Shown here piece after piece: positions 57,184-64,000 of a DNA stretch of 64,000 nt. The notes under the pieces are model-generated. The model was not told where the DNA came from. It saw only the letters and a list, made by a program, of their open reading frames with translations, and did no database searches. The stretch lies in the NCBI RefSeq assembly GCF_000142905.1, contig NW_013657662.1, positions 463,021-527,020 on the forward strand, read 5' to 3'. Positions within the stretch are counted from its first letter, which is position 1. The number at the start of each line of letters is the position of its first letter. The DNA is from Thecamonas trahens ATCC 50062 (taxonomy: Eukaryota > Apusozoa > Apusomonadida > Apusomonadidae). The position numbers and the translations under genes are program-made.

Positions 57184-59334
57184 ATGGCAGCGACTCGCGC
57201 CTCTGGCCTGTTGTGGCGGGTACCACTGGCGGCTGTTCTGGTGGCGCTTGTGGTGGTGGTGAGTAGTGCGGCAGGAGCAAGCATTGTACAATGCGACATG
57301 GACACTGACTTTGCCGCGTTTTCTACGGATGTCGTGGATTCTTTCGTCAACCCGAGCGCCATGGCAACTGGGGACGTTGATGGTGACGGCCGCTCGGACG
57401 TGGTGGTGGTCGTCGAGTCGACCGACGAGCTCAGCTGGTTCGCCAATTCAGCAAGTGGCGCATTTTTGGCGGGATCTACCATTGCCGGCATTGGCGAGCT
57501 CATCACGCCCAAGGATGCGGTCGTTGTTGATCTGGATGCGGACGGCGATGGCGATGTAGTGGTTGCCTCCCAAGGCGACGATAAGATTTCGTGGTTTGAA
57601 AACACCGCCGGCGACGGCACGGTGTGGACGCAACACGTCATCGATGCAGCGTTTGTCGATGCGGCCTAGTTTGTCGTCGGTGACTTTAACGGCGATGGGC
57701 AGCTCGACATCGCAGCTGCCTCGCCGACGACCGTCTGCTGGTGGGCGCAGACGGCAGTGGTCGGCACCTTTGATGTCCCACAAACCGTAGCGTTTGGCAC
57801 AGGCCTAGCCGGGCTCATTGTTAGTGGTGACTTTGATGAGGACGGCTACCTTGACATTGTTGTGGCTGCCAATGGCGAGATTCGGCTCCTGGCCAACCCG
57901 GGTGGGAGCGGGGCGTTTGCTGCGAGCCGGGTTCTTGCGACTAAGTTATCCAATGGCTTGGTGGCGAGTGATATCGACGCTGACGGCGACCTGGACCTTG
58001 TTGTCGATTTTCAGCCGGGTTCGGACTACACCGTGCTGCTTCTGCTCAACCCCGGATCACCGTCGGTGGCGCAGTTTTCGCAAGTTGATCTTGCTGTAGA
58101 TGTTGTTGCTCTATCTGACGTTATGGTGAAGGATGCAGACGGTGATGGAGACATCGACGTGCTGTATCTGGACGAGTTTAGCGTCAAGTTTGTGTCGAAC
58201 ACCGGGGCCGGTACCTTTGCGCCACCTGCGGAGGTGTTGACTGTTCTTGGTGAAGGCTTGCTGGCTGATGTTGAGTCCGAGAGCGCCTTTCTGCTGGCAG
58301 AAGACGGCGTTGGAGTGAAGGTACTGCGGCGCTTACCGGTGATATTTAGCAGCAACGAGTTGACGTTGGCGGGTGCAGATGCTGATGTGAGTGCTCTTGG
58401 CGACTTTGACTTGGACGGCGACCTCGACGTTCTTCTTCACTCGGGGACATCCAAGAGTCTGTTTTGGCAAGCAAACAGCGGCGGGCGCACGCAAGCGATT
58501 TCGGTTGCCAACGGTATCATTGCCAGCGACATTGCCACCGTTTACTCCGCTGGGACCGGTGATCTTGACAGTGATGGATATGTTGATGTCTTTGTGGCGT
58601 TCGAAGTGAGCTTGAGCACCGGGCGGCTTGCCTGGTACCGCAACACGGACGGGCGCGGAACATTTGGCGGTGTCCAGTACATCGACGGTGGCTCTGTGAC
58701 ATACTTTGTTCAAGCCACGTTCCTGGAGGACGTCGACGACGACGGCGACCTCGACGTGGTGGTCTTCAACCAAGGAACGTCGGATGCCGCCATGACATCG
58801 TACGTCACGTTTTCGTGGTACGCCAACGACGGCTTGGGTACTTTTGCAGCGCCGACCAACTCATTCAACATGGAGAGCGTCTCCATCACGTCGCAGACTA
58901 GCGTCTCGTTTGGGGACATCGATGGCGATGGCGATGTTGACTTGGCAGTGACGACGAACTCGGGACTTGTGTGGTTCTCGGCCGACGATACTACGCTAAC
59001 CAACTTTTTCTTCCTCCCGTATTCGATTGCGTCGGTGTCGAGCCCAGCGTCGGTTGTACTTGTTGATGTGAGCGGCGACGGCGCGCTGGACGCCATTGCG
59101 GTTACATCATTGGGCCTCTACGTTGTCACAGGCAGCGGCAGCGGCAGCTTTGCTTCGCCGGACTTTGTCGCCGCCACGAATGGTTCGCCTGGTAGCCTGC
59201 TTGTTGTTGACATTGACGGTGATGGCGACGATGACGCGGTGAGCGATGGCAACCTGTGGATCAACAGCAACCAGACGTTTGGTCCTGCAATTGCATACAA
59301 GAAAAATCCCCGCACATCCTCCGCACCTCACTGA
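57184..59334 (+). CDS. Secreted FG-GAP repeat protein with an in-frame TAG
   Basis: 716 codons starting with a signal peptide (MAATRASGLLWRVPLAAVLV, then ALVVVVSSAAGA). The rest is a series of FG-GAP/VCBS beta-propeller repeats with calcium-loop sequences DVDGDGRSDVVVV, DLDADGDGDVVVA, DFNGDGQLDIAAA, DFDEDGYLDIVVA, DIDADGDLDLVVD, DADGDGDIDVLYL, DFDLDGDLDVLLH and DIDGDGDVDLAVT. At 57667-57669 codon 162 is TAG, in the middle of a repeat (FVDAA*FVVGDFNGDG). The frame continues intact for 555 codons. The protein therefore is truncated as sequenced, or the stop is a reading error or is read through. No transmembrane segment follows, unlike its neighbour. Likely a surface or secreted adhesion protein. 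Confidence 0.75.
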
Positions 59335-59433
59335 CAGCTACACCGCCCGCCGTGGGTGCGAGCCAGCCGGCACCCTCCTCCCCCCCCCCCCCCCCCCTCC
59401 CTCCCCCACTCGTCTCACGTTCCCCACTGCCCT

Positions 59434-62400
59434 ATGTGCATACAAGGAATGGTCATACAAGCAGCTATGGCGGTGCTTGTTGCAGGCGTGGTGCTACTCC
59501 ACGTCACCGCTGTCGTGCCGTCGGTCAATGCCGCTGACTTGTTCTTGGTGCCGCCGACCAATTGGCAAATGATCGGATCGAGGTCGTCGCAGGCTGTGTC
59601 GGATGCGGCGGTGGGCGATTTGAACGGAGATGGGAAGATCGACTTGGCGGTGGCTATCGGCGTCCATTACCGCTTGCTCTGGGTCGAAGGTGATGGTGCC
59701 GGCAGCTTTGTGGGCCATGACATCCTCCCGAGCAGCGGCGTGGGCTCATGGACGCCACGGTCTGTGGCCATCGGCCATCTCAACAATGATCCCTATCCCG
59801 ATCTTGTGGTAGACTCGTCAGGTGTGATCGTTCTCTCCAACGATGGTAGTGGAACTTTCACCTTTGTAGTTAGACTCTCCTCCGGCACCTTCAGGAATGT
59901 GGGCGTGGCAGACGTGGACAACGACGGCAAGCTGGACATCATTGGGATCATGCACAATCCTATCCCTTACTGGTACAAGAACGACGACAATACCTTCAGC
60001 TTTACCTCAAAGAGCCTGCAAAATACTGGTACCTACGTCAGGGAGTACTCGGTCTCCCTCGTCGACATCAACAACGACGGGCGGACAGACATCGCTTTCC
60101 GCGGAGACAACAACCACATCATCTACGCGCTGCATCAGGGCACTTCGCCGTACTACGGAGCGTTCATCAGCCTGGGCGTCTTCTCCAACATCCAGGCCCA
60201 GACAGTGGGCGATGTCAATGGAGACAGCTTCTCGGAGTTTGTCCTCTGTACCTCGTCATCCATCTTCATCAACTTCCTCGACGCGGCGGCCACCGCCTTT
60301 GACGCCACCAAGCAGGTAGTGATCAACCAGGCCGTCAGCGGGAACTTTGTCAACATCGCAGACATTGACGACGACTCGGACAACGACATCATCCTTATTG
60401 CCGGCAGCACTATCGTCTGGTTGGACAACACCGATGGCACCGGCTCATCGTGGACGTCACGCGCGGTCACGACCTCTTCGGTCTCTGGCAACTCGTTCCG
60501 ACTCGTCTACGACGTCGACGGCGATGGCTATCTCGATGTCATCACAAGCTTCCCCTCTTCTGCCTATGGATGGACCCGCGCCTACCATCGCCACTGTCCA
60601 GATCTCTCCCTGCCTGATGGCGAGTGGTCGTATGATCTCACGGCTCCCACTTGGAGAGCCACCGCCAACTGCACCACTGCCGGCCATGGCCTCGTTGGGG
60701 TGGGGGTGCGGACGTGCGCAGAGGGGGCGACGTCATGGTCGACCGAGCCAATGCCGACCTGTGTCTTCAACGCACAGTCCGTGCTGCTCACGATCGACAC
60801 GGCGGCGTTCCCGCTTGCAGCCGGCAGCAAGTTTGCCTTCTCCATCACCCCCGAGAACGGCGGGTCGACGTCGACGCTGACGGTGACCATCGGCGGCGTG
60901 GCGCAGAGGGTGACGGATGTCGTCTTTGACGCCGCATCCAAGACCTACACCGCCATGTGGACAACGCCAGAGAATGTCGGCTCTTACTCGGTCACCTTTG
61001 GCATCGACGGCAACGCTGTCGCCACGCTCACCATTCCCATCAAGGCCAATGTGGTAGTAGGCGCGATGAACGTCGACGCTGCTACGGTCAACGGCGATGG
61101 CCAGCTGGAGGTCCGTCGCGACTCAACGTATGCGGTCCATGTCAAGCTCGAGGACGCGTTTGGTAACCCAGTGCTTCTCTCGGCGACGCCCGGCACTGTG
61201 GTGCCGATTCTGCCATCGAATCGGACGATGTCTGCGTCGCTGACGCTATCGTCGACGTCTGCGGTGGCGGAGGCGCCGATCTTGGTGGTGGCGCGGAGCG
61301 ATGGCAATGGATACGACGCGGTAGTACAGGTGTCAACGGTTGTGGTCGGGGCGTACACGCTGGAGGTGGTCCTGAACGGGGTGGACGTGCCCGGCTCACC
61401 TGTGGAGGTGCTCTCGATCTGTCCCGTGGGTACGTCACTGGAGAGCGGGACGACGTGCGCTACGGTGCCGTGTAACGCCAACTCGGTTCGTGTGGAGACG
61501 ATCAACGCCACCGTCGGGACCTGCCACTGCCAGGCCGGGTTCTATGCGGCGCGACGCGACACCAACAACATCGCGGTGTGCGAGAGCTGTCCGCGCGGCG
61601 GCGTGTGCGCCTTTGGCCTCGACCCGCCTGTGGCCCAGCCGGGCTACTACGCCACGTCCTTTGCCACCTTCCATCGGTGTCTGCGACAGGCCGGATGCGT
61701 GGGCGGCGATGCTGCGTGCGCCGATGGCTACGACGGCTACATGTGCAACACCTGCTCTGCCGGCTTCTACTCGAACGCAGCTCGCGAGTGTGTGCAGTGC
61801 CCCGAGTCGTCGGGCGGGATTTTTGCCGGCGCGTTTACCGGCCTTGTGGCCTGCGCCGTGGCGGTGGCGGGCGTGGTGGGCATGGGCGTGGCCAAGGCGC
61901 GCGGCGGGTACGATGGCGGGGTGGAGCAGCAGGAGGAAGCGATGGGCATCAGCTCGACCAGCAGCGAGACCTTGATGCCGGCGGGCTCGGAGTGGTCGAG
62001 TGTGGAGAAGGCGGTCACGGAGCAGCCGGGCGGGGTGGAGCTGCGGCGGCGGACGTTGCCTGCGACGGTCTCGCAGACGCTTGTGGTGCTGCAGGTGCTG
62101 GGCATCCTGGGCACGGCCGATTTTAGCTGGTCGAGCTCGTCCAAGTCGACGCTGGAGGCGTTTAACGTGGCCAACATCGACGTCAATCTGTTTGCCTCCG
62201 AGTGCACGTTGGGCGACTTTCACACCAAGTACGCCATATCTGTGGGCCTTCCGATGATTGTGCTTGTGGTTGTAGGCTGTGTGCTTGTGGCGCTACACGG
62301 ATGCAGGGTGCTTGGGCTCGGGCGCGTGCCGATCAAGAGCCTGTTGGACGCCGCGCTCTTTGCGGTCGCGCCGCTCATCTACATCCCGATGGCACGTGCG

Positions 62401-63237
62401 ACGTTTGTGATCCTCGACTGCACACGGCTGCCCAACGGCGAGTGGGTGATGGACGCCGATCCGGGTGTGGCGTGCTTTGACTCGCGGTGGAGCTCTGTGG
62501 CGTGGCTCGGCGTGGTGGTGCTGTGCGTGTTTGTGCTCGGCGTGCCTGGGTACTTTCTATGGTGTGTGGTGCGGCATCGGACAGAGCTGCTGGAGGCAAG
62601 CACGTTTGCGCGGTACGGGGCACTGTACAAGCTGTATCGTGTCCCGTACTATTGGGGCGGAGTGGCAGAGCTGGTCCGGCGGCTGGCGATTGTGGTGGCG
62701 GCGGTCTTTGTCTCGGCCCACATCCTCCCGCTCATCGCCTCGCTGATTGTCATCTTCACCATCTCGGCCTTAACGGTTGCGCGGACGGAGCCGTATTTTT
62801 ATCCACTGTACAACAGCGTCGAGTTTCAGCTGAACGTGGTGCTGATGGTGGTGCTCTTTCTCGGCGCGGCATCGTACGCCGAGCGCAACGTGGAGGGTGG
62901 CGGGAGCGACGCGATCTTTGTGGGCGTAGTCCTCATCGTCGTTGCTATGGCCATTATTGCGCTTCGTGCCATCGTCACTGACGTCTTGCAGATTTTGCGC
63001 GAACGTCGCTATGGCTACAACTATGCCTGTGCGCGCGCGGTTGATCTTGCGGCGCACGTCGAGCGTGAGATGATGGATCTCCAGCCCAGCGTCCGCGAGC
63101 CGCTGGTGGCCGCGGTTGAGGTGCTGAGGGCGGGGAGCATGATGGAGACCGGTGTGATGCACCACTCGATGGCGATGTCGACCGCATCCAGTGTGGCCTC
63201 GTCGAGCAAGTCCATTGCGTCGAGTTCGTCGAGGTAG
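59434..63237 (+). CDS. FG-GAP receptor with Ig-like, Cys-rich and multi-pass TRP-like region
   Basis: 1267 residues from the ATG at 59434 (MCIQGMVIQAAMAVLV, a signal peptide). Order: FG-GAP repeats at about 45-390 (DLNGDGKIDLAVA, DVDNDGKLDIIGI, DINNDGRTDIAFR, DVDGDGYLDVITS), a short Cys-containing module (CPDLSLPDGEWSYD...C), filamin/Ig-like strands at about 440-650, and a Cys-rich EGF/GCC2-like region at about 661-790 (CHCQAGFYAA, CESCPRGGVC, CNTCSAGFYSN, CVQCPESSGG). About eight hydrophobic helices follow, including GVPGYFLWCVVRHR and YYWGGVAELVRRLAIVV. That pattern is typical of TRP-like C-terminal regions of large protist surface proteins. The tail is Ser-rich. It starts 100 bp after the FG-GAP 1 stop on the same strand and is probably its paralogue with the membrane part kept. 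Confidence 0.8.
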   Translation: MCIQGMVIQAAMAVLVAGVVLLHVTAVVPSVNAADLFLVPPTNWQMIGSRSSQAVSDAAVGDLNGDGKIDLAVAIGVHYRLLWVEGDGAGSFVGHDILPSSGVGSWTPRSVAIGHLNNDPYPDLVVDSSGVIVLSNDGSGTFTFVVRLSSGTFRNVGVADVDNDGKLDIIGIMHNPIPYWYKNDDNTFSFTSKSLQNTGTYVREYSVSLVDINNDGRTDIAFRGDNNHIIYALHQGTSPYYGAFISLGVFSNIQAQTVGDVNGDSFSEFVLCTSSSIFINFLDAAATAFDATKQVVINQAVSGNFVNIADIDDDSDNDIILIAGSTIVWLDNTDGTGSSWTSRAVTTSSVSGNSFRLVYDVDGDGYLDVITSFPSSAYGWTRAYHRHCPDLSLPDGEWSYDLTAPTWRATANCTTAGHGLVGVGVRTCAEGATSWSTEPMPTCVFNAQSVLLTIDTAAFPLAAGSKFAFSITPENGGSTSTLTVTIGGVAQRVTDVVFDAASKTYTAMWTTPENVGSYSVTFGIDGNAVATLTIPIKANVVVGAMNVDAATVNGDGQLEVRRDSTYAVHVKLEDAFGNPVLLSATPGTVVPILPSNRTMSASLTLSSTSAVAEAPILVVARSDGNGYDAVVQVSTVVVGAYTLEVVLNGVDVPGSPVEVLSICPVGTSLESGTTCATVPCNANSVRVETINATVGTCHCQAGFYAARRDTNNIAVCESCPRGGVCAFGLDPPVAQPGYYATSFATFHRCLRQAGCVGGDAACADGYDGYMCNTCSAGFYSNAARECVQCPESSGGIFAGAFTGLVACAVAVAGVVGMGVAKARGGYDGGVEQQEEAMGISSTSSETLMPAGSEWSSVEKAVTEQPGGVELRRRTLPATVSQTLVVLQVLGILGTADFSWSSSSKSTLEAFNVANIDVNLFASECTLGDFHTKYAISVGLPMIVLVVVGCVLVALHGCRVLGLGRVPIKSLLDAALFAVAPLIYIPMARATFVILDCTRLPNGEWVMDADPGVACFDSRWSSVAWLGVVVLCVFVLGVPGYFLWCVVRHRTELLEASTFARYGALYKLYRVPYYWGGVAELVRRLAIVVAAVFVSAHILPLIASLIVIFTISALTVARTEPYFYPLYNSVEFQLNVVLMVVLFLGAASYAERNVEGGGSDAIFVGVVLIVVAMAIIALRAIVTDVLQILRERRYGYNYACARAVDLAAHVEREMMDLQPSVREPLVAAVEVLRAGSMMETGVMHHSMAMSTASSVASSSKSIASSSSR

Positions 63238-64000
63238 TTACTGCACACGCTATGGTAGATGACTATCAGCTGCGACGTCGTCGCTGTGATGAAGGCCACC
63301 TCGTTGCGCGACGTGTATGGGTAGTGAGTATGTAAGATGTGGGTGTGGTGGCTGTGGGCGGGGATAGTGGGGAATGGGGGTCGGAGGTGGGCCCGGGGAG
63401 GAGGGGTCAGCAGCATCGAAACGACACCAGGATGACAGCTTGGGCCTCAGGTGGCAGAACTCGGATTCCGGAATACTGCAGCTGTCGATTGAAGACTGTG
63501 CATGGAGGTAGTGTAGGCATGTAGTAGAGTAGTAGTGAAATCAGATTGGCCATAGCTTGCAATGAGGTTGATGGGGGGCATGTGCGGGTCGAGCGGTCGA
63601 GGACGTGCTCAACCACCTAGGCAAAACAAGTCGACGCGGAAATGAGCCGAGGTCGATGGGAATGGATGACGGCGATATTTGTACTGGAGATAGTGCACGG
63701 TGAGTGATGACCTTGGGTGTGGTTGTGGGTTGCGTAGCTGCTGGTGGGAAGGAGCTAGGTGGTGATGAAGGTGGGCTGATCGGGCGAGCGGGCGGCGGCT
63801 GGCGGCTGGTGGCCGGCGAGGCGAGGACAGCTGAGAAGGCTGGGTCGGGCTGGATGGCTCGAGATTGCTGTTGGTTGGTGGATGGGCAGTACGGCATGTG
63901 ATGGTTGACGGCTGCCGGTGTCGGGGTCGGGAATGAGGATGCGGGTGAGCTGGAGCGGGGAGAGGAGGAGGAGGAGGAGGAAGAGGAAGCGGAGTGCACG
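63238..64000. other. Region after FG-GAP gene 2, mostly dispersed repeat
   Basis: No complete gene. 63238-63403 is ordinary spacer ending in G-rich sequence. From 63404 to the window edge it is dispersed repeat copy B, cut by the end of the window. Confidence 0.6.
63404..64000. repeat. Dispersed ~600-bp repeat, copy B (runs off the window)
   Basis: Second copy of the element at 55898-56510, same orientation. On the minus strand both copies keep a hydrophobic Leu-rich segment followed by ILIPDPDT and QPSHA.LP..QPTAISSHP, although indels shift the frame later. On the plus strand both keep a short frame MSRGRW..MTAI; copy B follows it with a good splice donor (ggtgagt). Which strand, if either, is functional cannot be decided here. 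Confidence 0.85.

Noticed and set aside
57619-57669. A 48-nt intron (gtgtgg...cctag) that would remove the TAG in FG-GAP gene 1.
   Set aside because: It would delete conserved repeat residues (WTQHVIDAAFVDAA) expected in the propeller, and 48 nt is shorter than any intron I can support here.
57667-57669. TAG reassigned as a sense codon in this organism.
   Set aside because: Other genes in the window end on TAG at the expected family terminus (EXOC1 at 42672-42674, b5 reductase at 22509-22511), so TAG is a normal stop.

Overview
The window is nuclear DNA of a small heterotrophic protist with a compact, GC-rich genome. Genes sit on both strands about every 2.3 kb, and most are uninterrupted by introns. 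The few introns I can see are GT-AG and run from 75 to about 540 nt. Serine, alanine and glycine codon repeats and (GT)n or G-rich tracts are common. EF-like (EFL) translation factors instead of canonical eEF1A, FG-GAP/TRP-like surface receptors and a chitobiase-like receptor pseudokinase suggest an apusomonad such as Thecamonas trahens. That name is recognition from memory, not a search result.

Layout: 2-5683 is a 5'-truncated receptor with two degenerate kinase domains. 6161-14482 holds a PiT phosphate transporter, a small ABM-fold protein, an SLX4-like repair scaffold, a two-exon COA3-like protein and an unrecognised multi-pass membrane protein. 14590-17995 is a 1.7-kb tandem duplication of an EFL gene whose second copy has a frameshift; a third EFL copy lies at 34781-36217. 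18112-26393 holds a PQQ-propeller membrane protein, cytochrome P450 reductase, cytochrome b5 reductase, a minisatellite and alkyl-DHAP synthase. A P4-ATPase flippase and a TRIM-like RING protein follow. 36354-46317 holds housekeeping genes: Bud32, an alpha/beta hydrolase, GNB1L/ASA1, EXOC1/Sec3, GrpE, two small spliced genes and POP5. 46768-55197 holds a CH-SH3 protein, a multi-pass membrane protein, an IQ-motif protein with pentapeptide repeats and a bacterial-type PEP synthase. 57184-63237 is a tandem pair of FG-GAP proteins, flanked by two copies of a dispersed ~600-bp repeat.

Functional groupings: CPR and b5 reductase are the two ER-type flavin electron donors and sit side by side. AGPS (ether lipids) and the flippase are convergent lipid genes. 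Bud32, POP5 and EFL serve tRNA modification, tRNA processing and translation.

Several otherwise well-conserved genes (EFL copy 2, CPR, AGPS, PEP synthase, the CH-SH3 protein and the 49.6-50.3 kb membrane protein) are broken by a one- or two-base shift, and FG-GAP protein 1 carries an in-frame TAG. Four of the breaks are repaired by lengthening a homopolymer by one base. Reading errors in this assembly are therefore a serious alternative to true pseudogenes and must be resolved before any break is interpreted biologically.
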